Shown in pieces: positions 23,045 through 31,494 of a stretch of 37,995 bases of DNA. A program made the position numbers and the translations under genes. The notes under the pieces are model-generated. The model searched no databases. It saw nothing but the letters and a program-made list of their open reading frames with translations, and was not told where the DNA came from. Origin of the DNA: Rhizobium sp. ASV8 (lineage in GTDB: Bacteria > Pseudomonadota > Alphaproteobacteria > Rhizobiales > Rhizobiaceae). Positions within the stretch are counted from its first letter, which is position 1; every line of letters starts with the position of its first letter. Location: NCBI RefSeq assembly GCF_016429255.1, contig NZ_JAELUG010000066.1:1-37995 (forward strand), given 5' to 3'.

Positions 23045-24937
23045 ATGTTCGATGTGCTGAGAAAAATCGCCCAGACCTGGGTTGCCAAGGGCTTGTTGCT
23101 TCTTCTCGCGGCGGCTTTCGGCATATGGGGCGTCGAACGGTCGCTCATCACCGGTGGCAACAGCAACACGGTGGTAATGGTCGGCGATCAGCAGATCGAC
23201 ACCAACGAATTCCGCCTCGCCTATCGTCGCCAGCTTCAGGCAATCAGCCAGCAGTTGCGCATGCAAATCACGCCTGACCAGGCGCGCGCTTTCGGCATAG
23301 GGCAGCAGACCGTGGCGCAGCTCGTTGCCGGCGCCTCGCTCGATCAGCTTGCAGCCGATATGAACCTGGGTCTTTCTCAGGATCGCCTGGCCAAGCTCAT
23401 CGGTGACGATCCGGCCTTCAAGGCTGCAAACGGCGCGTTCGATCGCCAGAAATTCGAGACGCTTCTTCGCAACAGCAACATCACTCCGGACGATTACATC
23501 AAGGAACGCAGCAAGGTCGCTATCCGCAGCCAGATCGTCGAGGCAGTATCGAACGGTTTCGTTGCGCCGAAGGTTCTGGTCGATGCCGTCAAGCAGTATC
23601 ATGATGAGAGCCGCAGCATCGATTATCTGCTGCTCACCAACGCCAATATCGATCCGGTCAAGGCCCCGGCCGATGACGTGCTGTCCAAGTGGTTCGAAGG
23701 CGTGAAATCCAGATATCGCGCTCCGGAATATCGCAAGTTCGCCTATGTAAAGCTGCAGGCCGAGGACCTGGCCGATCCGGCGAGTGTGTCGGATGATGAG
23801 CTGCGCGCCCAGTACGACAAGCGCAAGGACAGCTTCAAGACGCCGGCCACGCGAACGATCGAACAGCTGACCTTTACGAACAAGGATCTTGCCAATGCAG
23901 CTGCTGATGCGCTGAAAACCGGCACGACCTTCGATCAGCTTGTTTCCGATCAGGGCAAGAAGCCGTCCGACGTATTGCTCGGCAACTTCACCAAGGATCA
24001 GGTTCCGGACAAGACCGTTGCCGACGCTGCCTTCAGCGTCACGAAGGATGGCGGCACGACGCCCGTGGTCGAAGGTTCATTCGGCCCCGTCATTCTGCGC
24101 GTCACCAACGTAAAGGATGAGACGGCGAAGAACTTCGACGACGTCAAGGAAGACATCCGCAAGCAAATCGCGCTCGGCAACGCCGCCAACGAAATCACCA
24201 GCGTCCACGACAAGTTCGAGGATCTGCGCGGTTCCGGCGCCTCGCTTCAGGAAGCGGCATCGCAGCTCAAGCTGAAACTGGTCACGATTGACGCGATCGA
24301 CGCGACCGGCCTGGATCAGAAGGGCAACGAGATCAAGGATCTGCCTAATCGCCAACAACTGCTGTCGGAGGTCTTCAAGGCCGAACAGGGTGGCAACCCC
24401 GCTCCGCTGACCGTCGGCAACGATGGCTATATCTGGTATGACATCCTGAACATCACGCCCGATCACGATCGCGCGCTTGCCGATGTCCGTGAAAAGGTCG
24501 TCGCCGATTGGACTGCCGAGCAGCAGAAAATTGCGCTTGCCGCCAAGGCAACCGAGTTGAAGCAGGAGGCGCAGAAGGGCAAGTCGCTTGCCGATATCGC
24601 AGCGCCGCTCGGCATTGCCGTTGAAAGCAAGACAAATGTCACGCGCTCGACTGACGACCCGGTTCTCGGCCGGGGTGGCGTCGCGGCCGTGTTCTCCGGC
24701 CCGATCGATACTGCCGCCAACTCGATCGGTGCCGACGATACGACCCAGATCCTGCTGAAGGTGACCGACGTCAACGACAATCCGACAACGGATGCTCTCA
24801 GCAACGACGATCAGCAGGTCGCCCAGGTTGCCAATGCTGCTGGCGACGACATCCTCGACCAGATCGTTGCCCAGTTGCAATCCAGATACACGGTCACGGT
24901 CAACCAGAGCCTCGCTGAACAGGCGATGTCCCGTTAA
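23045..24937 (+). CDS. ppiD: PpiD-like periplasmic peptidyl-prolyl isomerase/chaperone
   Basis: 630 residues. A single N-terminal membrane anchor (AKGLLLLLAAAFGIWGV, about 15-31) is followed by a SurA-N-like chaperone region (TNEFRLAYRRQLQAISQQL... to about 230), a parvulin-type rotamase domain (about 265-385), and a long C-terminal region. PpiD-type proteins sit at the Sec translocon exit and assist folding of exported proteins. The ATG giving MFDVLRKIAQTW was preferred to an upstream GTG because it matches the family N-terminus. It precedes trpD by 25 bp, as in other rhizobia. A GGAAC-N17-CGTG sequence at 22986 is one base off an EcfG promoter. Confidence 0.9.
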   Translation: MFDVLRKIAQTWVAKGLLLLLAAAFGIWGVERSLITGGNSNTVVMVGDQQIDTNEFRLAYRRQLQAISQQLRMQITPDQARAFGIGQQTVAQLVAGASLDQLAADMNLGLSQDRLAKLIGDDPAFKAANGAFDRQKFETLLRNSNITPDDYIKERSKVAIRSQIVEAVSNGFVAPKVLVDAVKQYHDESRSIDYLLLTNANIDPVKAPADDVLSKWFEGVKSRYRAPEYRKFAYVKLQAEDLADPASVSDDELRAQYDKRKDSFKTPATRTIEQLTFTNKDLANAAADALKTGTTFDQLVSDQGKKPSDVLLGNFTKDQVPDKTVADAAFSVTKDGGTTPVVEGSFGPVILRVTNVKDETAKNFDDVKEDIRKQIALGNAANEITSVHDKFEDLRGSGASLQEAASQLKLKLVTIDAIDATGLDQKGNEIKDLPNRQQLLSEVFKAEQGGNPAPLTVGNDGYIWYDILNITPDHDRALADVREKVVADWTAEQQKIALAAKATELKQEAQKGKSLADIAAPLGIAVESKTNVTRSTDDPVLGRGGVAAVFSGPIDTAANSIGADDTTQILLKVTDVNDNPTTDALSNDDQQVAQVANAAGDDILDQIVAQLQSRYTVTVNQSLAEQAMSR

Positions 24938-24962
24938 GCCCGATCGGGAGGATGGATAGTCA

Positions 24963-25976
24963 ATGTCAGAGTTGAAACCTTTCCTCGCCAAGGTCGCCGG
25001 TCGCGAGGCCCTGACGCGGGATGAAGCCCGGCGTGCATTCGAGATCCTGATGTCGGGTGAAGCGACACCGTCGCAGATCGGCGCCTTCCTGATGGCGCTG
25101 CGCGTGCGCGGCGAAACAGTCGACGAGATCGTCGGGGCCGTCACCACGATGCGCGCCAAGATGTTGCCGGTGGATGCACCTGCTGATGCGATCGATATCG
25201 TCGGCACAGGCGGCGACGGTGTCGGCACCTACAACATCTCGACGCTGGCGGCATTTATCGTCGCAGGCGCTGGTGTGCCGGTCGCAAAGCACGGCAATCG
25301 CGCCCAAAGCTCGAAGGCTGGAACGGCGGATACGCAGTCGGTACTGGGCATCAAGCTCGATATCGGGCCAGACGTGATTTCCCGCTGCATTCGCGAGGCC
25401 GGTATCGGCTTCATGTTCGCGCAGTTGCACCATTCGTCGATGCGCCATGTCGGGCCGTCACGCGTGGAACTGGGCACACGCACGATCTTCAACCTGCTTG
25501 GACCTTTGTCGAACCCTGCCGGCGCACGTCGCCAGCTGCTCGGCGTTTTTGCACCGCAATGGGTTGTTCCGCTCGCGGAAGTGCTGAGAGACCTGAATGC
25601 CGAAAGCGTTTGGGTCGTGCATGGCGATGGCCTTGACGAAATCACGACGACCGGAAAGACCTCTGTCGCTGCGCTCGAAAACGGCAAGATCCGCACATTT
25701 GAGCTGACGCCATCGGATTTCGGCCTGCCGCATGCTGATCTCGCCGATCTCAAGGGCGGCGATGGCGTTGCCAATGCGGCGGCGCTTCGCGACGTGCTGA
25801 GTGGTGCGAAGAACGCGTATCGCGACATTGCCCTTGCCAATGCGGCGGCGTCGCTGGTGATTGCCGGAAAAGCTGAAACGCTCCATGATGGCATGAGGCT
25901 CGCAGCCCAGTCGCTTGACAGTGGCGCGACCGCCGTTGCGCTGGAAAAGCTGGTCGCCGTCTCCAACGAAGAATAG
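24963..25976 (+). CDS. trpD: Anthranilate phosphoribosyltransferase
   Basis: Second step of tryptophan synthesis, transferring phosphoribose from PRPP to anthranilate. 337 residues, normal length. PRPP-binding GTGGDGVGTYNIST is at about 81-94, KHGNRAQSSKAGTAD at about 107-121, and the DE metal motif is in VVHGDGLDEITTTG. It is followed by trpC after 12 bp. The trpD-trpC-moaC-moeA grouping is shared with Sinorhizobium and Rhizobium. Confidence 0.97.
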   Translation: MSELKPFLAKVAGREALTRDEARRAFEILMSGEATPSQIGAFLMALRVRGETVDEIVGAVTTMRAKMLPVDAPADAIDIVGTGGDGVGTYNISTLAAFIVAGAGVPVAKHGNRAQSSKAGTADTQSVLGIKLDIGPDVISRCIREAGIGFMFAQLHHSSMRHVGPSRVELGTRTIFNLLGPLSNPAGARRQLLGVFAPQWVVPLAEVLRDLNAESVWVVHGDGLDEITTTGKTSVAALENGKIRTFELTPSDFGLPHADLADLKGGDGVANAAALRDVLSGAKNAYRDIALANAAASLVIAGKAETLHDGMRLAAQSLDSGATAVALEKLVAVSNEE

Positions 25977-25988
25977 GTTCAGGACGTC

Positions 25989-26804
25989 ATGACCGATATC
26001 CTTCAGAAGATCGAAGCCTACAAGCGCGAGGAAATCGCTGCTGCCAAGGCCAAGGTTTCGCTTGCCGATCTCAAGGCCATGCAGGCCGGCCAATCCGCAC
26101 CGCGTGGCTTCCACAAGGCGCTTCGTGCCAAGCACAGCGCCGGTGCTTTCGGCCTGATTGCCGAGATCAAGAAGGCGAGCCCGTCCAAGGGTCTGATTCG
26201 GCCTGATTTCGACCCACCTGCTCTCGCCAAGGCATATGAGACAGGCGGTGCGGCTTGCCTCTCTGTGCTGACGGATACCCCCAGTTTTCAGGGTGCGCCC
26301 GAATTCTTGATGTCTGCGCGTGCGGCCTGTTCCCTTCCGGCGCTGCGCAAGGATTTTATGTTCGAGACCTATCAGGTGCAGGAAGCCCGCGCCTGGGGTG
26401 CTGATTGCATCCTGCTGATCATGGCGTCGCTGTCCGATGCCGATGCCCAGCGCCTGCAGGACGAAGCTTTCGGCCTCGGCATGGACGTGCTGGTCGAGGT
26501 TCACGATGCCGAAGAAATGGAGCGGGCACTGAAACTGTCCTCGCCGCTGATCGGCATCAATAACCGCAATCTGCGCACCTTCGAGGTCAGCCTCACGGTC
26601 AGCGAGACACTCGCGGCCATGGTGCCGGACGACCGGCTGCTGGTCGGCGAGAGCGGCGTCTTTACGCATGCCGATTGCAAGCGCCTTGAGGCGGTTGGCA
26701 TCACCACTTTCCTTGTCGGCGAAAGCCTGATGCGCAAGGATGACGTGACCGCCGCCACGAAGCTGTTGCTGAACGGCGAAACCGGCATTCTGGCGGCCGA
26801 ATAA
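25989..26804 (+). CDS. trpC: Indole-3-glycerol phosphate synthase
   Basis: Closes the indole ring in tryptophan synthesis. 271 residues of a TIM barrel: FGLIAEIKKASPSKG with the catalytic lysine (about 54-68), ALRKDFMFETYQV, LVEVHDAEEMERAL, IGINNRNLRTF and LVGESGVFTHAD. It is the monofunctional form (no trpF fusion). One base separates its TAA from the moaC ATG, so the two are tightly coupled. Confidence 0.97.
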   Translation: MTDILQKIEAYKREEIAAAKAKVSLADLKAMQAGQSAPRGFHKALRAKHSAGAFGLIAEIKKASPSKGLIRPDFDPPALAKAYETGGAACLSVLTDTPSFQGAPEFLMSARAACSLPALRKDFMFETYQVQEARAWGADCILLIMASLSDADAQRLQDEAFGLGMDVLVEVHDAEEMERALKLSSPLIGINNRNLRTFEVSLTVSETLAAMVPDDRLLVGESGVFTHADCKRLEAVGITTFLVGESLMRKDDVTAATKLLLNGETGILAAE

Positions 26805-26805
26805 G

Positions 26806-27300
26806 ATGGCCACGCCAAAAGCCGGTCTCACGCATATCGACGCGTCTGGTGAGGCGCATATGGTCGATGTCGGCGACAAGGCCGAAACTGCGCGTAGCGC
26901 CACGGCCACCGGTTATGTAAAAATGAAGCCGGAAACATTGGCGCTGATCCGCGAAGGCAATGCCAAGAAGGGCGATGTCATCGGCACGGCGCGGCTTGCC
27001 GGCATTATGGCCGCGAAGCAAACGAGCAATCTCATTCCGTTATGCCATCCGCTGATGCTGACGAAGGTTGCCGTCGATATTGTCGAGGATCCTTCCCTGC
27101 CCGGTTTGCGCGTCACTGCAACGGCCAAGCTTACTGGCCGCACCGGTGTTGAAATGGAAGCGTTGACGGCCGTTTCGGTCGCTTGCCTGACGATCTACGA
27201 TATGGCCAAGGCCGCTGATCGCGGCATGGAGATCGGCGGCATCACGCTATTGGAGAAATCCGGCGGCAAATCGGGAGATTTCCGCCATCCGGGGGCCTGA
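26806..27300 (+). CDS. moaC: Cyclic pyranopterin monophosphate synthase
   Basis: Works after MoaA to form cyclic pyranopterin monophosphate in molybdenum cofactor synthesis. 164 residues with the conserved LIPLCHPLMLTKVAVD (about 76-91) and the GVEMEALTAVSVACLTIYDMAKA signature in two halves (about 109-131), including the catalytic region MEALTAV. The C-terminal ILLEKSGGKSG-like tail is standard. moeA follows after 3 bp. Confidence 0.97.
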   Translation: MATPKAGLTHIDASGEAHMVDVGDKAETARSATATGYVKMKPETLALIREGNAKKGDVIGTARLAGIMAAKQTSNLIPLCHPLMLTKVAVDIVEDPSLPGLRVTATAKLTGRTGVEMEALTAVSVACLTIYDMAKAADRGMEIGGITLLEKSGGKSGDFRHPGA

Positions 27301-27303
27301 CAT

Positions 27304-28530
27304 ATGAGCCTGTTACCTGTCGCCGAAGCCCAAGCGCGCCTTTTGGACAGCGCCACACCACTTCATCGCATTGAAAGCGTTCCGCTAGATATGGCCGATG
27401 GCAGAGTGCTGGCGAGAGATCTCGCTGCCCGTCTAACTCAACCACCCTTCGATGCCTCGGCAATGGATGGTTATGCCCTTCGTTTTGAGGATGCGGCAAC
27501 GCCCGGCTCCGAGCTGCGGCTCATCGGCGCATCGGCCGCCGGTCATGCCTTCGAGGGAGCTGTCGGCAAGGGGGAAACCGTTCGCATTTTTACCGGCGCC
27601 CCCGTCCCTCCTGGTGCTGATTCCGTACTTCTGCAGGAGGACGCTGAACGACTGGAAGGCGAGCGTATCCGCACCACCTACGCTCTGCGCAAAGGGCAGC
27701 ATATTCGCCCGCGCGGCCAGGATTTTCTCGAAGGGGAAGTCGTTCTGCCGGCTGGCACGGTCATGGATTTTTCCCGGCTCACCGTTGCAGCCGGTATGAA
27801 TCACCCGGCGTTGGATGTCTATCGCCGGCCGCTGGTTGCGATCCTCGCGACCGGTGACGAGCTGGTCGTGCCGGGCAGCGCGCCTGGCCCTTCGCAGATC
27901 GTCGCTTCGAACACATTCGGCATCGCCGCGCTCGCGCGCAGTGCCGGCGCTCATGTGCTCGATCTGGGGATCGTCCCTGACAATAAGGAGGAGATTACCG
28001 CCGCCATCGGTCGCGCGCAGGTGGCGAAAGCCGATATCGTCGTCACGCTCGGCGGCGCTTCCGTCGGCGATCACGATCTGGTTCAGGCAACGATGATATC
28101 AGCCGGTATGAAATTGGATTTCTGGCGTATCGCCATGCGCCCCGGCAAACCGCTGATGGTCGGCAGCCTCGGCGACATTCATATCCTCGGTCTTCCGGGC
28201 AATCCGGTTTCCAGCCTCGTCTGTGGCCTGCTCTTCCTGGAACCTTTGATCCGCAAGCTCGCCTCCTTGCCCCCAGTCAAACGCGAGGGCGTCGCATACG
28301 CTGCCGTGCCCTTTGCTGCGAACGACCAGCGCCAGGACTATGTGCGCGCGACTTTGACGAAGAGCGATGACGGTCGTTGGCTCGCCAAGCCCTTCTCGAA
28401 GCAGGATTCCTCGATGATGAAGGTCTTTTCGAGCGCCGACTGTCTGGTTGTCCGCCCACCGCATGCGCCGGAACTTGCCATCGGCTCGCCGTCTCAGGTC
28501 ATATTCCTGCGGCCCGATCTACTCGGTTAA
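27304..28530 (+). CDS. moeA: Molybdopterin molybdenumtransferase
   Basis: Inserts molybdate into adenylylated molybdopterin. 408 residues. Domain order is as usual: an N-terminal PFDASAMDGYAL block (about 50-61), the GAVPPGAD-type sequence TGAPVPPGADSVLLQEDAE, the MoCF-binding domain (ATGDELVVPG ... TLGGASVGDHD) and the C-terminal domain with GLPGNPVSSLV. It ends the trpDC-moaC-moeA run; an intergenic repeat begins at its stop. In S. meliloti, as I recall, lexA follows moeA, which is not the case here. Confidence 0.96.
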   Translation: MSLLPVAEAQARLLDSATPLHRIESVPLDMADGRVLARDLAARLTQPPFDASAMDGYALRFEDAATPGSELRLIGASAAGHAFEGAVGKGETVRIFTGAPVPPGADSVLLQEDAERLEGERIRTTYALRKGQHIRPRGQDFLEGEVVLPAGTVMDFSRLTVAAGMNHPALDVYRRPLVAILATGDELVVPGSAPGPSQIVASNTFGIAALARSAGAHVLDLGIVPDNKEEITAAIGRAQVAKADIVVTLGGASVGDHDLVQATMISAGMKLDFWRIAMRPGKPLMVGSLGDIHILGLPGNPVSSLVCGLLFLEPLIRKLASLPPVKREGVAYAAVPFAANDQRQDYVRATLTKSDDGRWLAKPFSKQDSSMMKVFSSADCLVVRPPHAPELAIGSPSQVIFLRPDLLG

Positions 28531-28628
28531 AGCATTTCCAGGAAAGTGCGCAGCGGTTTTCCGTTCGGAATGCGTGAAAAAACAATAAGATGGAGCATTT
28601 TCGCGTTTCGAAGAAAGGCGGAAATGCT
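28531..28628. repeat. Intergenic repeat element (type I, copy 3)
   Basis: Starts immediately after the moeA stop and is bounded by agcatttcc (28531-28539) and its perfect complement ggaaatgct (28620-28628). The interior has GTGCGCAGCGGTTTTCCG, CGGAATGCGTGAAAA and GAGCATTTTCGCG, the clearest copy of the family in this window. The long imperfect hairpin may act as the moeA terminator. Confidence 0.75.
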
Positions 28629-28671
28629 CTAGGACGCGAGTTTTTTTGGAACGGCCCCAAGCGGGGCAAGC

Positions 28672-28700
28672 AAAAGCCGGGAGGTTTGACCCACCCGGCT
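28672..28700 (-). terminator. Rho-independent terminator of gnd
   Basis: agccggg (28675-28681) and cccggct (28694-28700) form a 7-bp stem. Read on the minus strand it is followed by TTTTGC. It sits 27 bp past the gnd stop. Confidence 0.7.
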
Positions 28701-28726
28701 CATATTCCATCCAATCGACGGATTGA

Positions 28727-29752
28727 TTACTTCGCAGGCTTCTCGTGATGGCCGCCGAAGCCGGCGCGCATCGCGGAGAGAACCTTGTTTGCGTAGTCGT
28801 CGTTGCCACGAGAGGCGAAGCGGCCGTAAAGCGCGGCGCTGAGCACCGGCGTCGGAACGCCTTCATCGATGGCGGCCGAGATGGTCCAGCGACCTTCGCC
28901 TGAGTCGGAAACGCGGCCGGCATACTGCGAGAGCGCAGCGTCGCCATGCAGAGCGTCGGCGGTCAGGTCGAGCAGCCAGGAGGTGATCACGCTGCCGCGG
29001 CGCCATACTTCGGAGATCTCGGCAATGTCGAGATCATACTGATAGTATTGCGGGTGAGAGAGAGGAGCGGTTTCGGCATCTTTCTCGGCGGTCTGCTTGC
29101 CGATATTGGCGTGGCGCAGAACGTTGAGGCCTTCGGCATAGGCGGCCATCAGGCCGTATTCGATGCCGTTATGGACCATCTTGACGAAATGGCCGGCGCC
29201 GGAAGGGCCGCAATGTAGATAGCCCTGCTCTGCCGTGCTGTTTCTGGCAGCTTCTTCCGAGCGCATCTGCGACGGAGGCACATCGCCAACGCCAGGAGCA
29301 AGCGTTGCGAAGATCGGCGAGAGATGCTCCACGGTTTCCTTCTCGCCGCCGATCATCAGGCAATAGCCGCGCTCGAGACCGAAAACGCCGCCGCTAGTGC
29401 CGACGTCGACATAGTGAATGCCCTTCGGCTTCAGCTCTTCGGCACGGCGGATATCGTCGTGATAATAGGAATTGCCGCCGTCGATGACGATATCGCCCTC
29501 TTCAAGAAGCGGAACGATGGCCGCCAGCTCCTGGTCAACGATCGCGGCCGGCAGCATCATCCAGACCACGCGCGGCTTGGCAAGTTTCGATACGAAATCC
29601 GCGAGAGACTTGCTGCCGGTGGCGCCGAGCTGCTCAAGCCCCGCGACACTTTCCGGGCGCGCATCGAAAACAACCGCAGTGTGACCGCCCCTCATCAGGC
29701 GCTGCACCATATTGTTGCCCATACGGCCAAGGCCAATCATTCCGATTTGCAT
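28727..29752 (-). CDS. gnd: 6-phosphogluconate dehydrogenase, decarboxylating (short type)
   Basis: Oxidises 6-phosphogluconate to ribulose 5-phosphate and CO2 in the pentose phosphate pathway. 341 residues, the short GntZ/YqeC-like class rather than the ~470-residue enteric type. MQIGMIGLGRMGNNMVQRLM is the N-terminal Rossmann motif, DGGNSYYHDD and DVGTSGGVFG bind substrate, and GAGHFVKMVHNGIEYG carries the catalytic lysine. AGGAG lies eight bases before the ATG. The cofactor (NAD or NADP) cannot be settled; FDARPES after strand two, with Asp, leans to NAD. Confidence 0.92.
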   Translation of the reverse strand: MQIGMIGLGRMGNNMVQRLMRGGHTAVVFDARPESVAGLEQLGATGSKSLADFVSKLAKPRVVWMMLPAAIVDQELAAIVPLLEEGDIVIDGGNSYYHDDIRRAEELKPKGIHYVDVGTSGGVFGLERGYCLMIGGEKETVEHLSPIFATLAPGVGDVPPSQMRSEEAARNSTAEQGYLHCGPSGAGHFVKMVHNGIEYGLMAAYAEGLNVLRHANIGKQTAEKDAETAPLSHPQYYQYDLDIAEISEVWRRGSVITSWLLDLTADALHGDAALSQYAGRVSDSGEGRWTISAAIDEGVPTPVLSAALYGRFASRGNDDYANKVLSAMRAGFGGHHEKPAK

Positions 29753-30057
29753 GTGTCAGTCTCCTAGGACGGTTTCAATCGTTTGAATACTGCATAGAGA
29801 TATTTCGCAATATTTTCCAATGAACAAATGACGGGCGAGCTATGCATGAGCGCGGCAGCGCGGAAAAATCCACGCGTTCACGCATCTGTGATATCGCTGG
29901 CCAAAACCTCCCGCTTTTCCCCATGATCGCGCTTTGCCGACTTGGAGGAAAGCTGTATTTTGCGCTTGTGTTTGCGTCAGTAAATTTAGCATCGATCCCG
30001 GATCCCTTGCATAATTCTCTTTAGCGCGGCGCTTTCAGCAAGCGTCAAAGGAGGCAT
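29753..30057. other. Divergent intergenic region gnd / SLAC1-TehA gene
   Basis: About 305 bp with no recognised gene; a 60-codon frame on the plus strand (29842-30024) has no ribosome site or family likeness. It should hold both divergent promoters. The plus-strand gene has an unusually complete ribosome binding site, AAAGGAGG (30047-30054). No operator palindrome stood out. Confidence 0.5.
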
Positions 30058-31059
30058 ATGGCTGCGTCGCTGAAACTGCCGCTGATTCCGGCTTCATTTT
30101 TCGGCATGGTTCTGGGGCTCTCGGGCCTGGCCAATGCCTGGCGTGTCGGAGCACGCATCTGGCAGTTGCCGGCGTTGGTCGGTGAAGTGCTGACCTTCGT
30201 TTCCATCGCCGTCTGGCTGCTGCTAGTCGCGTTCTATACGCTGAAATGGGCAGTGGCACGGGAGGAAGCCCTCAAGGAAGTCGCGCATCCTGTCCAGTGT
30301 TGCTTCATCGGCCTGGTTGGCGTTGCTACCATGCTGGTGGCCGGCGGATTGTTGCCCTATTCTCACGTCGGTGCGGAAACGATATTCCTGGCCGGCGCCA
30401 TCTACACGCTCACCTTCTCGGTTTGGCGCACAGGCGGACTGTGGCAAGGCGAGCGCGACATTGCCGCCACGACAGCGGTGCTTTACCTGCCGAGCGTTGC
30501 GGGCAGCTTCGTGACAGCGATCGTTGCCGCCGCTCTCGGATTTCCGCAATGGGCGCAGTTGTTCTTCGGCGCGGGTTTCTTCGCGTGGCTCGCAATCGAA
30601 TCGGCTCTGCTTCATCGCCTTTTGACCGGGCCGGCGCTTCCTCCGGCGCTGCGGCCCACACTTGGAATTCAACTGGCGCCGCCGGTCGTGGGCGCGCTCG
30701 CCTATATCGGCATCCTGCAAGGCCCCGCCGATATACTCGTGCATGCCATGATCGGCTATGGCCTGCTGCAGGCACTCATCATGATTCGCTTGCTTCCCTG
30801 GATCACGAAAGAAGGGTTCAGCCCGGCCTATTGGGCATTTTCCTTCGGCGCGACGGCGCTTGCCACCGCTCCAATGCGCCTGATCGAGCGCGGTGACAGC
30901 GGCCCCGTCGCACAACTTGCGCCCACACTTTTCGTTGCCGCCAATATCGTCGTGGGCCTGATCGCCCTCGCCACGATCTGGCTTATCGTCAACCGTAAGC
31001 TGGTGATTGGCTGGGTCGAGCTTACGCATCGCGATGCCGGCGCAATCGGCCGAGGCTAG
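30058..31059 (+). CDS. SLAC1/TehA-family (TDT) anion channel or transporter
   Basis: 333 residues, about ten hydrophobic helices. The start LPLIPASFFGMVLGLSGLANAWR is the characteristic first helix of TehA/SLAC1 proteins, with the pore phenylalanine region expected near GFFAWLAIESALLHRLL. Members conduct anions or C4-dicarboxylates; tellurite resistance is a side effect seen on overexpression. A strong ribosome site precedes it. A VOC-fold gene follows after 31 bp and may be co-transcribed. The substrate is unknown. Confidence 0.87.
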   Translation: MAASLKLPLIPASFFGMVLGLSGLANAWRVGARIWQLPALVGEVLTFVSIAVWLLLVAFYTLKWAVAREEALKEVAHPVQCCFIGLVGVATMLVAGGLLPYSHVGAETIFLAGAIYTLTFSVWRTGGLWQGERDIAATTAVLYLPSVAGSFVTAIVAAALGFPQWAQLFFGAGFFAWLAIESALLHRLLTGPALPPALRPTLGIQLAPPVVGALAYIGILQGPADILVHAMIGYGLLQALIMIRLLPWITKEGFSPAYWAFSFGATALATAPMRLIERGDSGPVAQLAPTLFVAANIVVGLIALATIWLIVNRKLVIGWVELTHRDAGAIGRG

Positions 31060-31090
31060 GCCCAAACCAAGTCGAATATTGGGAGCAGTC

Positions 31091-31453
31091 ATGTTGGACC
31101 ATGTGACGATCGGCGTGCGCAATGTGGAACGTTCAAAGTTATTCTATGATGCGGCCCTGAAGCCTCTCGGCATCGAACGCCTTTACGCGGAGGGCGAGGC
31201 CTTTGCCGGCTACGGCATAGGATCGAAGGCATTCTTCTGGATCGGACAACGCGAGGAGCCGCAGACCGGCACTCATGTCGCATTTGCCACCGAGGAAAGG
31301 GATGTCGTCGACAGATTCCATCAGGCCGCGCTGGCTGCCGGCGGCGTCGACAACGGAGTGCCGGGTCTGCGCCCGCACTATCACTCCAGCTACTATGGCG
31401 CCTTCATACTTGATCCGGATGGCCACAATATCGAGGCCGTATGTCACTTGTAG
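31091..31453 (+). CDS. VOC/glyoxalase-fold protein
   Basis: 120 residues, one VOC (glyoxalase/bleomycin resistance) domain made of two beta-alpha-beta-beta-beta modules. MLDHVTIGVRNVERSKLFYDAALKPLG opens the first, and the C-terminal YYGAFILDPDGHNIEAVCH ends the second with the metal-ligand glutamate. His4 is a likely second ligand. The activity is unknown; such single-domain members include dioxygenases, lyases and resistance proteins. The ATG with GGGAG before it was chosen over an upstream GTG that overlaps the previous gene. Confidence 0.85.
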   Translation: MLDHVTIGVRNVERSKLFYDAALKPLGIERLYAEGEAFAGYGIGSKAFFWIGQREEPQTGTHVAFATEERDVVDRFHQAALAAGGVDNGVPGLRPHYHSSYYGAFILDPDGHNIEAVCHL

Positions 31454-31494
31454 GTGATTAAGCCGTAATCAGACGACGGACGCGCGAAAGCAAC

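Noticed and set aside
24077..25228. 383-codon frame on the minus strand antisense to ppiD and trpD
   Set aside because: Spans two real genes in antisense and shows no domain or ribosome site.
25458..26909. 483-codon open frame on the minus strand across trpD-trpC-moaC
   Set aside because: Fully antisense to three certain genes, with no family features; a codon-bias shadow.
29842..30024. 60-codon plus-strand frame in the gnd upstream region
   Set aside because: No ribosome site, no family likeness and low-complexity composition; likely chance.
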